Part shown: piece after piece, positions 14,641-26,882 of the stretch
How the letters are laid out: each line of letters opens with the position of its first letter
Position numbering within the stretch: position 1 is the first letter of the stretch
Origin: Palaemon carinicauda
Taxonomy: Eukaryota > Arthropoda > Malacostraca > Decapoda > Palaemonidae
Direction: 5' to 3'
DNA: 64,000 nucleotides
Assembly: GCF_036898095.1 (NCBI RefSeq)
Contig: NC_090745.1
Coordinates: 82,285,766 to 82,349,765 of the forward strand
Translations under genes and position numbers: made by a program
Notes under the pieces: model-generated
What the model was told of the DNA's origin: nothing
What the model saw: only the letters and a program-made list of their open reading frames with translations
Database searches by the model: none

Positions 14641-14682
14641 ATATATACATGTGTGTATATATATATATATATATAATATATA
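14640..14682. repeat. (TA)n tract at the 3' end of family B
   Basis: A short TA tract directly continues the TAATAAT 3' end of the preceding element. Confidence 0.85.
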
Positions 14683-14692
14683 ACCACTATGT

Positions 14693-15722
14693 ATGACATT
14701 CTGTCAAAACTTCAGTAATTATGAAAGCTCTTCAATAGGAGGGTTATATGTAAATCTTATGTTAGAACACTTGAAGATATCTATACGGGTAGCACAGCAA
14801 TCATTGAATTACATTAAAATAGTGATAAAATTCCGATTGAGAAAGGAGTTAGATAGGGATACCCCATCTCTCCTAAATTATTCACAACGTGCATAGAAGA
14901 AGTTATCAAGAATTTATATTGGGAAAATGTTAGGATTAAACATAGATGGGGAATACCTTAAGATTTTGTTCAGCGATCCATGGAAGAATTGCAAAAGAGC
15001 ATAGAAGATTTGAATAGAGAAAGGAGAAATGTAACATTGAAAATGATTGTGGGTAGAACTAAGATATTGTTTAATGAAAATGCAGAGAGGCAACAAATAA
15101 AGGTTATAAACAAGCCTCTTGAGATTATTAAGGAATATACTTACTCTAGGACAGACAGTAAGTGTTTCCAAGGATACAAGACCCAAATTAAAAGTATAAG
15201 CATAGGACTGAGTGCTTTTGGTAAAGAAAAAAGAGATTATGAAAAGTATTATGCCACTTTATCTAAAATGAAAAGTATTTAATCAGGTGTTTTTACCAGT
15301 ATTATCTTATGCATCAGAAACTTGGAGGCTTACTAAAGCCTTAGAACATAAGCTAGTTACAACTCAAAGAACTCTGGTTAAAATAATGATGGGATAAAAC
15401 ACTAAGATTCAGAACAAGAGCAATATGGTTACGAGAGTAAACTAAAGTAGAGAATATTCTAATAACACGTGAGAAAAAGAAATGGATTTAGCCAGGACAT
15501 ATAATGGGAATGACAGATAGTATATAGATAAAAAGAATAACAGAATGGGTCCCTAAAGATTGCATAAGAGTCAGAGAAAGAAAGAGAAGACCATGGATTG
15601 AAAAACTAAACAAAACTTGCGCGTATAGACTTTCATAAAAGTCCATAAACAGACATGAATGGAAGGACATGTTTAAGGCCTTTGTCCTGCCGTGGACTAT
15701 CAACGGCTGTTAATGATGATGA
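14693..15722 (+). pseudogene. degraded LINE reverse transcriptase, copy 1
   Basis: Plus-strand relic of a non-LTR retrotransposon ORF2, broken by stops and frameshifts. Recognisable pieces in order: KIPIEKGVR (about 14830), PLLNYSQ-like finger region, MEELQKSIEDLNRERRNVTL (14980), ALEHKLVTTQRTL after SYASETWRLTKA (about 15310-15375), the WVPRDC-like region (about 15550) and a 3' end GGCCTTTGTCCTGCCGTGGAC then ATGATGATGA. The same protein pattern (LTYASETWSLTKALEHKL) recurs at 24003-25165 and 58380-58450. It is the endonuclease/reverse-transcriptase type common in arthropod LINEs; I do not assign a clade. Confidence 0.85.
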
Positions 15723-15815
15723 AATAAATATATATGTATATATACGCATATTTACATAGACTATGTATATATATATATTTATATATATATATATATATAT
15801 TTATATATCTATATA
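15722..15815. repeat. (TA)n tract at a LINE 3' end
   Basis: An AT-rich TA tract begins right after the ATGATGATGA tail of the LINE relic. Confidence 0.85.
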
Positions 15816-16107
15816 AGAAATGATATTTTGTCTTTTAGGGCCTGACTCTCTCAAAATATGTATAGATATATTATGATGGCGAAAGGATGTTGTAAATCTG
15901 CCTGCTTTGAGGCAGAGTATTATGTATATTAATGATTTTTCTTCCAAAGGCCATAGTGACGGGCAATCACACTTCTAGCTTTTTCAGAGCTGATAGAGTG
16001 AAAGCTAAAACAAGAGAGATCGGAAAAGCGTTATGAGAATGCAATCAATATGTTTCCCAGTCCAAGCTTGTATATTTAGTGGATATAGAAATTTGATATT
16101 TGGAATC

Positions 16108-16414
16108 AGTTCTAATGGGCTGTTAGAAACGTCCCCTGCCTGCCACTTTGTTGGACGTGAGTTTGATATTCTCTCAAGCTCGATTATTTCTTGTAATGTC
16201 TGCAATCTCAACAACTTTGTGAGCTAGGGATGGGTTATTTTGGGGAGGAAGCCTATAGGTCTACCTGTTGAGACTTCAGGAGCCATTGCATGGCCCTCTG
16301 GTCCCTGTTTGATGGAAAGGGTAGTTTTGGCGCTTATGATATGTAAAGTATATATGGTTAGTCTCTAAGCCATTGTCCTGTCCCTTGCCTTTGTTATTCA
16401 TGGGGGACCTTAAA
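16108..16414 (+). mobile_element. tRNA-derived SINE-like element, copy 2
   Basis: Plus-strand copy with the head (TTAGAAACGTCCCCTGCCTG), a weak B box (GAGTTTGATATTC), the body (AAGCTCGATTATTTCTTGTA, GCCATTGCATGGCCCTCTGG) and the tail (CATTGTCCTGTCCCTTGCC...ATTCATGGGGGACC). It lies about 300 bp after the LINE relic. Confidence 0.8.
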
Positions 16415-16435
16415 CCAGCAGAAAGTTCGACTAGA

Positions 16436-16573
16436 TTTTAAATTCGGGAATGAGAAGTATTTTGATTTTTAAATTCGGGAATGAGAACTGTTTTGATGTT
16501 TAAATTCGGGAATGAGAAGTATTTTGATTTTTAAATTCGTGAATGAGAACTGTTTTGATTTTCAAATTCGTGC
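16436..16573. repeat. 31-bp minisatellite, about 4.4 copies
   Basis: Unit TTTTAAATTCGGGAATGAGA plus an 11-bp variable end. The ends alternate between AGTATTTTGAT and ACTGTTTTGAT, so the real period is a 62-bp dimer. It begins immediately after the SINE tail. Confidence 0.9.
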
Positions 16574-16574
16574 T

Positions 16575-17219
16575 TGTTATCAAAACGATGGCTAAATGAA
16601 ATTCTCACTTTCCTCTACGACTTCTCCATCCATATTCTTCTTTCGACCTTATTAATCCCACTGTATTGCAGGCTCGGCCACTGGAGTCAACTTTTGTCAT
16701 CTATTTCTATTTCTTGTATCTTCTTCCCCCAGTCCCATCCCGACCATAGTCCTCACCACATCCATCCATCTGACCCCTGACGCTCGACACTCTCTTGATT
16801 GGTTCTACCTCTTTCTTATTAGCACTCTAACTACTGCTAACACCCAGGACAACATGCGTTTTAATTACGGAACTTTTTCTTCCCGCTATGTAAATGATAC
16901 ATTTCTCCCAAGAAAGGAACGTTAACTAAACGGATAAATTATTTTAAACTCCAAGAAATTAAATGTTTATTAATTAATCTGGATTTTGTTGTTATAAATA
17001 TAGTCTTTCCTGAATTGGACTTAATTCTATTTTAATTTCTAATTTAATTTGAATGTTTAATTTTGTATTATGTAATTGATTCATACATTAAACTAAAAGG
17101 TATAGTCATTTGAATTCCCCTTATGTTTCTATCAAGGGTTTTATTTATCTGGTGGGCTGTGGTGAAAAGTGATAATAGCGTATTATCGATCAAATTATTA
17201 GCAATGCGTGCATGCTTAT

Positions 17220-17220
<1 letters not shown>
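16575..17220. other. unique sequence, nothing recognised
   Basis: AT-rich with a pyrimidine-rich segment (16600-16790). No supported exon. Confidence 0.45.
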
Positions 17221-17221
<1 letters not shown>

Positions 17222-17260
<39 letters not shown>

Positions 17261-17462
17261 AATATATATATATGTGTGTGTGTTTGTGTGTGAAGTTATA
17301 CATATGTATATGTATATGTATTTATATATATATATATATACAGTAAAAAGACATTATATATATATATATAATATACAGTATGTTTATATATATATATATA
17401 TATACACTTGTATATAATATATCAACTTCTACAGTAAATCTTAGCAATACAATGTGAATAAA

Positions 17463-17512
<50 letters not shown>
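17222..17512. repeat. (CA)n/(TG)n/(TA)n cluster and (AG)n tract
   Basis: CA, TG and TA runs at 17222-17408, then a pure AG run at 17467-17512. Confidence 0.95.
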
Positions 17513-17514
<2 letters not shown>

Positions 17515-17818
17515 ACATTTTGTACCGATACCTCTATTGGAGAACTGAATAAGAATATTTTTGATATAATGGTTTTAAAAAGCTGCTATTATTGAAAGTG
17601 TGTCTGACAGAAGGAAGGTCACTCAATTTTTGTGTCTTCTTATTCATAAATGGAAGAACGCTAAGCTTTCTTCTTACATAAAAGAAGGAGGCAGAGTGCA
17701 CCACAATGCGGTCTGGCTTTTTGCCATTGTAAAGTTTTCAACTGTTTTATATGTTCACACATGACTGATCCCTTTTAACGTTGTTACTAATCTTAAAATA
17801 TTCCATTCCCTTTATTCA
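17513..17818. other. unique sequence, nothing recognised
   Basis: About 300 bp of AT-rich DNA. No feature seen. Confidence 0.5.
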
Positions 17819-17845
17819 TTACACACACACACATACACATATACT

Positions 17846-17890
<45 letters not shown>

Positions 17891-18099
17891 TATATGTTAT
17901 ATATATATTATATATATATATTTATATATATATATATATATATACAGTATATAATCATCTACGCCTATTGACGCAAAGAGCCTCATTCAGATTTCACCAG
18001 TCGTCTCTATCTTGAGCTTTTAAATCAATGCTTCTCCACTAATGGTCTCCTACTTCATGCTTCATGGTCCTCAGTCATGTAGGCCTGGGTCTTCCAACT

Positions 18100-18132
<33 letters not shown>
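17819..18132. repeat. (CA)n/(TA)n tracts flanking a short unique segment
   Basis: CA then TA tract to about 17949, about 150 bp unique sequence, then a second TA tract (18102-18132). Confidence 0.92.
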
Positions 18133-18135
<3 letters not shown>

Positions 18136-18137
18136 TA

Positions 18138-18250
18138 TGTTTGCTATTCCCTAGTTTCCTTTCCTCACTGGGCTACCTTCCTTGCTGGAGCCCTTGGGCT
18201 TGTAGTATTCTACTTTTCCAACCAGAGATGTTGCTTGGCTAGCAATAAAT
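18138..18250 (+). mobile_element. family B repeat, 3'-end fragment
   Basis: Matches the last ~110 bp of family B: CACTGGGCTACCTTCCTTGC, GGAGCCCTTGGGCTTGTAGTA, CTTTTCCAACCAGAGATGTT and GCTTGGCTAGCAATAA. The 5' part is replaced by a TA tract. Confidence 0.75.
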
Positions 18251-18449
18251 GAAAATAGCAAATTTACTTTATTCAGCAATGTTGACGTTCATGTTGGGGA
18301 AAAGGCGAAAGATGTTTGTTTATAAATAGACAATTGTGCTATTTTGATATCATTAGTGAAGGTGTTGATGCTATAATTTTCAAATACTTTGTATGAATTT
18401 AGGGACGTTATCAGTGTTTAATACGAAGTTTCATAATCTAGATATTTTT

Positions 18450-18458
18450 ATCTCTCTC

Positions 18459-18517
<59 letters not shown>

Positions 18518-18527
18518 ACACACACAA
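18450..18527. repeat. (CT)n microsatellite
   Basis: Nearly pure CT with two short interruptions, ending in a short CA run. Confidence 0.97.
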
Positions 18528-18854
18528 CAGACACCTAAAGCCTCTTGTTCCGCTGAAAGCATTGAATTAATTCTCCAAAGGGACTCGCCTTCTTAAAACT
18601 ATTCTCCTTTACTGCACGTAGCTCTCCACCCTACCCCTAAGATAGAGAATAGTTTATTTGTGATTTACTAACGGAAACCTTTTACCTCTATATCATGGAG
18701 CAACACCCCCCCTCCCCTTTTTTTTTTTAAACTTGTAGATGAAAATTATTCTTTCCCCCTTTGGTTAGCATATTTCATTCTCCCGTAATTCTATTTTTTA
18801 TTGTTATATCTTTTCACAGAAATCACAGAAAAATCCTTTACGACTTCTATAATA

Positions 18855-18993
18855 AGAAATTCTTACATTTTTGGAGCTAGAAAATATGATTGGTTATCTT
18901 GTTAGGGAAGAAAGTTCTCACTTTTTCCCCTTAGTGCATCTTATTCTGTTTGGTGACCTTGGCGTCTTGTGGTCACTTTTGATGGAATACATC
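18855..18993 (-). pseudogene. nwk: decayed partial duplicate of the middle nwk exon
   Basis: On the minus strand this segment aligns without gaps in the coding part to 19058-19197. It covers the last third of the intact exon, its donor (GTGAGA here, GTAAGA there) and about 65 bp of intron. The translation reads DVFHQK, stop, PQDAKVTKQNKMH, stop, GEK, against [25 protein letters not shown] in the main exon. The two stop codons and the absence of the 5' part of the exon make it non-functional. It lacks the extra base found in the main exon, so the ancestral frame can be read from it. Confidence 0.8.
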
Positions 18994-19125
18994 GTTATTT
19001 TCCGTTAATTCTTTTTCTGTTCTTAATTTATTACTGACAAAAACTCATCATTGTTGACAAGAAACTCTTACCTTTTTAAGCTAGAGTATATGGTTGGCTA
19101 TCTCATTGGGATAAAAAGTTCTTAC

Positions 19126-19271
19126 CTTTTTCCCATAATGTATCTTATTCTGTCTGGTAACCTTAGCGTCCTTCGGATATGTGTTGATGGAAGACCTCGA
19201 CGGCGGCCAATCTCGCTTTCCCCAGCTTTTCAGTCTCGTCAAGTACCGTCCGCCACACGCTGTACACATTC
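19126..19271 (-). CDS. nwk: nervous wreck/FCHSD-type F-BAR protein, internal exon (second seen), one-base frameshift
   Basis: Minus-strand exon of 146 nt. The acceptor reads TTCTCATCAG above 19271 and the donor GTAAGA below 19126. Its first base completes the TGG (Trp) codon started by the exon at 41555-41640. It then encodes [33 protein letters not shown] and [33 protein letters not shown] is a signature of the Nwk/FCHSD F-BAR domain as I know the family. Expected length for the conserved frame is 145 nt. One extra base in the GAAGGAC region (plus-strand CC at 19170-19171) shifts the frame and would give a TAA at 19163-19165. The flanking splice sites and protein on both sides of the lesion are intact. 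A sequencing or assembly error is therefore as likely as a real mutation. Confidence 0.85.
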
Positions 19272-19528
19272 CTGATGAGAATAAGAAATGGATAAACGGT
19301 TACTTGTTATGTGGTTTTGAAGAAGTTATGTTTCTTAGAGAGAATTAAACAACAATTTCCTCAAAATGGAATAGTGTCTTGGCCTACAGTAATGATTCCC
19401 CCTTCTCTGTACTATATTTGATGAAAAGGAAAAAGGTATAAGGTTCCTGCAGACGAAAGCCGAAAATTAATAAGCAATGAATTAAACAGCATTTAGGACC
19501 CTAGCAAACTTGATTTTGATCTTTATTC
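19272..19528. other. intron sequence upstream of the middle nwk exon
   Basis: No additional exon or repeat seen. Confidence 0.5.
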
Positions 19529-19558
19529 ATATATATATATATATATATGGTGTGTGTG

Positions 19559-19616
<58 letters not shown>

Positions 19617-19626
19617 CATATATATA

Positions 19627-19658
<32 letters not shown>

Positions 19659-19680
19659 ACGTGTGTGTGTGTGTGTGTTA
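19529..19680. repeat. (TA)n/(TG)n microsatellite
   Basis: Alternating TA and GT runs. The 71-codon frame across it is a dipeptide artefact. Confidence 0.95.
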
Positions 19681-21220
19681 AGGGATTATTGGAAGAATTT
19701 TTTCCTTATTATCAGTTGTAATTGAATAATAATATACTAAGAAAATTTCTTAAGCAGAAAAGAAAGGAATTCATGGAGTTACTTGAGCATTTCCTGTACG
19801 CACAGTAAAACATTCATAAAAATCCGGAAGAACATTGGAAGGTTTTCATGTACCATTAAAGATATGAAAGAGTACCGTATGATTCTTTTTTATTGAATTC
19901 ATATTATAGAGAATAGAATAAATCTAGAGTGATAATCTAAAATATCCCAGTCTTACGCTGCCTTTGATGTTCAATATGGCTGGATTGTGCTTAGGCTAAC
20001 GACTTGAATTTTAAAACCTTAAAATCAAGTGAGGAGTGAGTAAACGTCGGGAGTCATTTTACTTTAGTAACTTATTTTTGGCTGCCAGAATGTCGAAAGA
20101 ACAGAGGAAAAATTATTCAAGAGAATATTTGTAACGGAACATCTACCGCTTGCAGAATAGAGAAGCAATGGAATAATGTTAACTTGAGGGCAAAGTGAGC
20201 CACAGCAGAGCAAAGACTAGTTGAACTAAGTTGTTAATTAGGTAATTAAGATAATGAACATACACACACCCACCGGCTGTAAAGGGCTCAGTAACTAAAG
20301 GGTTCGTAACTGGTGTTGTGCAGAACAACCAAGGAACGTAAGCTTTGTGTCACAAGTCTGAAAACTGCTATTGAGAATTGTGTAAAGCATCATCCCCAGT
20401 TTATGATAAGACTCGTGAAGCAAATATCGAATAAAAGATATCAATTAGATGTAAAGTTCCGTTACCTTGAGTTGAGAATTTGTGTTAGTCATTGTCTTGC
20501 CATATTTAAGGTAGAAAGTCTATGCAAATCCTTTTGGGCAATTGCCTAGAGACATTATGCAAATGTTACAACTTAATCATAAAGTAATTTAAGATTTATT
20601 TACAGAATCCTTGAAAAGCATGGTAACCAAAGCTCAGGAGAGTTCAGGTAAAGTTAGGCAACCAAATAGTTGGCTTCTTCGATGGTTTTAGCCAGAATTT
20701 TATGAAATTATGATGCACGAATGGTGGCTGAAATTGGGATGCGCGAGTTTTCTGCCAAAGAATCATTTTGTTTATAGTCTTACACTCTCTTCTTGCATTT
20801 TTCATTCCGAAAAATTTAATATTGCAAATTTCATCGTACTTTCCTGAATAATATAGCTACCTGGTAGTTGGAGTTTTTGTCATTTATTGAAGGTGTTCAC
20901 GATTACTTCGATTTCAGATCAGTTAAGCTATGTCTTACTAATGAGCCAGGTTAAGTATTTATTTGTTTGTTCATAAGTGTTCTTAAATATCTTTTGGCGA
21001 GAACGGACTAGCTGTTAATTAAAGTTATAAAAGTGTATGGTATACAATTAGTAAACTACGTTTTCTATTTATGTAATTAGAAAGTGAAGATAAAACAGAA
21101 GATAAGAGCATTAACGTCCAATAAAGAGAAACTTCAGGCTATTTTTTTCTATCTAGTTTCATTTATCTTTCTATTTCATAGTGTTGCTGAATGACCTCCG
21201 CCTCTGTGCTGAATTCAATA

Positions 21221-21266
<46 letters not shown>

Positions 21267-22244
21267 GTAAATTAAGAAATATCATCGAAACTTTCGAAGA
21301 CAGATCGCTGTCACTTTGTGATATATGACCCCATTTGAATAACCATATCGATATTCCATTCTGAGAATAACGTAAAAGAAAATTGGTGGTAAGTGTTTTA
21401 AGAAAGTGGAATGTGCGGTATCTCTTCAATTTGTGAAAAAAGTTAAAGATAAAACCAATAAATTCGTTAGGTGGTGAATTCGATCCCGGATATGATCACA
21501 GGCCGTAGAATTTAAACACATATAGGTAAAACGTGCATGAAATTCGTAGGGAAAGGTTTTAGTAACTAGAAGACTTTTCATGAAGGAATTAATGTTAAAG
21601 AGATAAAGGACTAAAAAAACAAGCTCAGTTTTTGGAAAAAAATGTAACTACTTGACTTTTCCTTCGTAGGTGTTGACATAGCCCTTCGCAAGGGATAGTT
21701 AGATACTACTGTTCCCCATTGTTTCGTGGAGATGGGTATGTTAATAGGATTGTAATTTTGTTACTATACAGGATATCTTTTTAAATGTTAAAGGTGTCTG
21801 GTGACAGTTCCAGTATCATCGGAAGAGACGCTCACCAGAAGGCCAGCCGGGGAAGCGAAACCACAGCAGTAACCTCCTCCCCAATATACAGCTTACACTC
21901 AGTCCGAAGCCGTCATCCATCTGACGCCATGCGAATGTGTTGGAGCTGTACTTCATCCTTTTATTTTAGGGATGTTTTGATAATTTAATTATTTTACCGC
22001 CATTTAATAGCTTACCCGTTACAGTATGTCTGTATTGTTGGAGATTTGTTGTGTATCATAGGTTGTAGCTAAGCAGGTAGTTAAATTTTAGAATATGAGG
22101 TAACGTATTACTTTCAGAGGAATTTCATTTAGGAAACCATAATTGCATGTATTTCTCGAACTCTCGTAAAACCAACTCTAGGCATAAAAAAAAAAAAAAA
22201 ACATCATCAAGATATTTTTGATATGTACGTCTAGTAGCCTGCCT
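19681..22244. other. unique intronic sequence with one (CT)n tract
   Basis: About 2.5 kb of intron between the first two nwk exons. A (CT)n tract lies at 21222-21266 and a short poly-A at about 22187. Open frames at 20313-20549 and 21785-21988 have no family resemblance and no convincing splice sites. Confidence 0.5.
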
Positions 22245-22786
22245 AAAATTTCATGTTCCAAGAATGTGAAATTTCACAAATTCAAAGATTGTGAAATTTT
22301 ATTAATTCCAAGAATGTGAAATTCCATAGATTCCGAGAATGGGATATTTCATCAATTCCAAGAAAGCAAAATTTCATAGATTCCAAAAATGTTTAATTTC
22401 GTTCATTCCAAGAATTTGAAATTTCATAGATTCCAAAAATGTTTAATTTTGTTCATTCTAAGAATTCGAAATTTCATAAATTCGTTGAATGTGAAATTTC
22501 ATCAATCCTAAGAATCTGAAATTTTATGGAATCCAAGAATATGAAATTTCCTCAATTCCAAAAATGTGAAATTTCATCTATTCCAAAAATGTGAAATTTC
22601 ATCTATTCCAAAAATGTGAAATTTTATAGAATCCAAGAGTATGAAATTTCATCTATTCCAAAAATGTAATTTCTCGTTATTTGAAGAATGTGGCTTTTCA
22701 AATTCCAAGAATAAAATTTCATAAATTCCAAAAATATAAAATTTTATAGATTCAAAGTTAATGAAATTTTGTAAATTACAAGAAAA
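22245..22786. repeat. 25-bp minisatellite, about 21 copies
   Basis: Unit TTCCAAAAATGTGAAATTTC plus ATCTA/ATAGA. Individual copies are diverged, with two nearly identical adjacent units around 22555-22620. The unit carries the imperfect inverted motif GAAATTTC. Confidence 0.93.
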
Positions 22787-22789
22787 CTG

Positions 22790-23808
<1,019 letters not shown>

Positions 23809-24002
23809 TCGCTCTTCCTCGCACTTAAACGAACATGAAAATTCATGTCTTCTTTTCTCCTCTGTAACATTGTCAATATTTGAACATGAAAATTCTTGTT
23901 GCTTTGAGATTTTGTATATAAGGGAGTGTGTTCTTTAATAAACAACTCAGTTGATTGCTTCCTGCCTTTGAGTCATAACCTCTCTCTCGGCACCGTCACA
24001 CT

Positions 24003-24588
24003 TATGTTCGAAGGTTTCAATAAGACTCCAAGTTTCAGATGCGTAAGTTAATTTTGGTAGGACCATCTGAATAAATTCTTTTTAGACAAAGTCTCATTTA
24101 GTTAGCATAATGTTATTTTGTTTGTCAAACGTTCTACATCTTATGCTTATCCTTCTTTTAATTTCAATGTCATATCCGGGGAAAAACAGTCACTCTGTCC
24201 TACTTATATTCATTAACAAGCTCTAGAGGTTCGTCCATTGCCCTTATTTGTTATATCTGGATTTTCATTGAATATTATCTTACTTTTACTCATTTATTTT
24301 CAGTCCTACATTTCTGATTTCTATAATAAAATCTATCATATTTTGCATTTCCTCCCATGATTCACTTAATAGAGCTATGTCATCTGCAAATTTTAATGTA
24401 TTAATGTATTCTCCATTATTGTCAATTCCTACATTTTCCTATTTAAATTCTTAAAAAATTCTTCTAGGCACGCTGTGAATAATTTGCGAGAAATGTAGTT
24501 TCCCTGTCTAACTCCTTTCTCAATTGGAATTTTCTCACTAGCTTTATGTCGACTTAGGATTGCTGTACTTCTCGTATAGATATAATGT
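24003..24588 (-). pseudogene. degraded LINE reverse transcriptase core, copy 2a
   Basis: Minus strand, reading from 24588 down: SEKIPIEKGVRQGNYIS, LFTACLEEFF (about 24450), then LKFADDIALLSES (about 24370), which contains the RT catalytic FADD box, then a GLKINE-like palm segment and finally LTYASETWSL near 24010. Stops and frameshifts interrupt it. This is the RT palm of a non-LTR element of the same family as 14693-15722, bounded upstream by a TA tract. Confidence 0.85.
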
Positions 24589-24591
24589 ATG

Positions 24592-24685
<94 letters not shown>

Positions 24686-24692
24686 TATATAG
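24589..24692. repeat. (TA)n microsatellite inside LINE remains
   Basis: Pure TA tract separating two LINE fragments that are out of normal order. Confidence 0.95.
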
Positions 24693-24714
24693 CCGTATAT
24701 AGTATAATAATATA

Positions 24715-25150
24715 TAGGCCTCGGGCATGTTCTTCCACTTGCGTCTGTTTATGATCTTTCTGTGCCAGTCCACACCAGCAAACGTTCTTAGTTTGTCAAT
24801 CCAACGTCTTCTCTTCCTTTCCCTGCTTCTTATACAATCTCTAGGGACCCATTTTGTTATTCTTGTTGTCCATCTATTCTTTGTCATTCTTATTATGTCC
24901 ATCCCATGTCTATTTCTTTTTATTACATGTTCTTAGAATATTCTCTACTTTAGTTTGCGAACGTATCCATGTTGCTCTTTTTCTGTCTCAGTATTATTCC
25001 CATCATTATTCTTTCCATAGCTCTTTGATTAGTAACTAGCTTATGTTCTAAGGCTTTAGTAAGGCTCCAAGTTCCTGATGCATAAGTTAATACTGGTAGG
25101 ATCATGTCATTAATACTTTTCTTTTTAATGACCACTTTTTCTAAAATCTT
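24715..25150 (-). pseudogene. LINE ORF2 C-terminal fragment, copy 2b
   Basis: Minus strand, reading down from 25150: LPVLTYASGTWSLTKALEHK, RAMERIMMGIILRQKKSNMD, then [40 protein letters not shown] and WKNMPEA. This is the C-terminal part of the LINE ORF2 and so should lie downstream of the RT core; here it lies upstream (minus-strand sense) of copy 2a. Confidence 0.85.
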
Positions 25151-25168
25151 ACTATATATATACATATA

Positions 25169-25257
<89 letters not shown>
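25151..25257. repeat. (TA)n microsatellite inside LINE remains
   Basis: TA tract between two LINE C-terminal fragments. Confidence 0.95.
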
Positions 25258-25259
<2 letters not shown>

Positions 25260-25317
25260 GTTTATGATCTTTTTGTGCCAGTCAACACCCGCAAACGTTC
25301 TTAGTTCGTCAATCCAA
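25258..25317 (-). pseudogene. LINE ORF2 C-terminal fragment, copy 2c
   Basis: Short piece encoding WIDELRTFAGVDWHKKIINR on the minus strand, a second copy of the DELRTFAGVDWH segment in 24715-25150. Its upstream edge abuts the first unit of the 55-bp satellite. Confidence 0.8.
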
Positions 25318-26882
25318 GCTATCACAACCCTTTTGAAACTAATTTCTCTATCAGACCGAGACGATTCCAAGAGGGTATCACAACCCTTTTAATTCATTGT
25401 CTCCACCAGAAAGGGACTTTTCCAAGAGGCTATCATAACCCTATTAAGTCATTGTCTTTACTAGAGGGCGGCGTTTCCACCAGGCCATCCCAACCATTTT
25501 TAGTCATTGTCTCTACCAGATAAGGATATTTCCAATAGATTATCTCAACCCTTTTAATTCATAGTCGGTACCAGATAAAGGCGTTTCAAAGAGGCTATCA
25601 ATTTAAACAACATTGTGTCCTGGAGGCAGGGACGTTTGCGAGAGCTATCAAAACTCTTTTAAATCTTTGTCTCTACCAGACAGGTGCGTTTCCAAGATTA
25701 TATCACAACCCTTTTAAATCATTGTTGGTATCAGATAGGGACGTTTCCAAGAGGCTATCACAACCCTTCTATGTCATTGCCTCTACCATATAGGGATGTT
25801 TCCGAGGCTATCATAATAATTCTAAGTCATTGTCTCTACCAGACAGGTTACCAGAGAGGGACATTTCCAATAGGCTATCACAGCCTATTTAAGCCATTGT
25901 CTTTACCACACTGGGATGTTTCCACTAGGCTATTTCAACCCTTTTATTTCATTGTCTTTACCTGACAAGGACGTTTGCAAGAGGTTATCACAAATCATTC
26001 AAATCATTGTCTCTACCAAATAGGGGAATTTCAAATAGGCTATCTCAACCCCTTTAAGCCATTGTCTCTACCAGAAAAGAACTTTTCAATAGGCTAACAG
26101 AACCCTTTAATTCCTTGTTTTTATCAGATAGGAATGTTTGCAAGAGGCTATCACAACCATTTTAAGTCATTGTTTCTACCAGATAAGGACTTCTCAAAGA
26201 GGCTTTCAGAACAGTTTTAAATCATTATCTCTACCAGATAGGGACGTTTCCAAGAGGCTATCAAAATCATTTCAAATCATTGTCTGTACCAGATAGGGAC
26301 GTTTTCAAGATGCTATCACAAGCACTTTAAGTCCTTGTATTCATCAGACAGGGACGTTTCCAAGAATCTATCACAACCCTTTTGAAACCATTCTCTCTAC
26401 CAGACCGGGACTTTTCCAAGAGGCTATCATAACCCTATTAAGCCATTGTCTGTACCATATAGAGGCGTTTCCACGAGGCTATCACAACCACTTTAAGTCA
26501 TTGTGTCTAGCAGATAGGAACATTTCCAATCGATTATCACAACCCTTTTAATTAATTGTTGGTATCAGATAGGAACGTTTTCGAGAGGCTATCACAGCCC
26601 CCTTAAGCTATTGTCTCTTCCAGACAGGAGTTTTTGCATGAAACTATCACAACCCTTTCAATTCTTTGTCCCTACCAGAATAAGACATTTCCAAGAAGCT
26701 ATCACTCCCCTATTTTGTCATTGTTTCTACCAGATAAGAACGTTTTCACAAGGCCAGCACAATCATATTAAGTAATTGTCGCTACCAAACAGGGTACCAG
26801 ATAGGTTCATTTCCAATAGGCTATCACAACCCTTGTAAATCATTGTCTCTACCAGATAGGGACGTTTCCAAAAGGCTATCAA
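25318..26882. repeat. 55-bp satellite array, left block (about 28 units)
   Basis: Tandem units of about 55 bp around GGGACGTTTCCAAGAGGCTA, TCACAACCCTTTTAAGTC and ATTGTCTCTACCAGATA. The reverse complement, GTTGTGATAGCCTATTGGAA then ACGTCCCTATCTGG, matches the head of the SINE copies at 35588 and 63095 over about 30 bp. The array therefore looks like an amplification of the SINE's tRNA-like 5' end plus about 25 bp of other sequence. Units are diverged, with small indels. Confidence 0.9.

Noticed and set aside
19162..19164. Splice donor AAG|GTTACC inside the middle nwk exon
   Set aside because: GTTACC is a poor donor, and the protein family continues ([12 protein letters not shown]) to a strong GTAAGA donor at 19125, so the longer exon is preferred.
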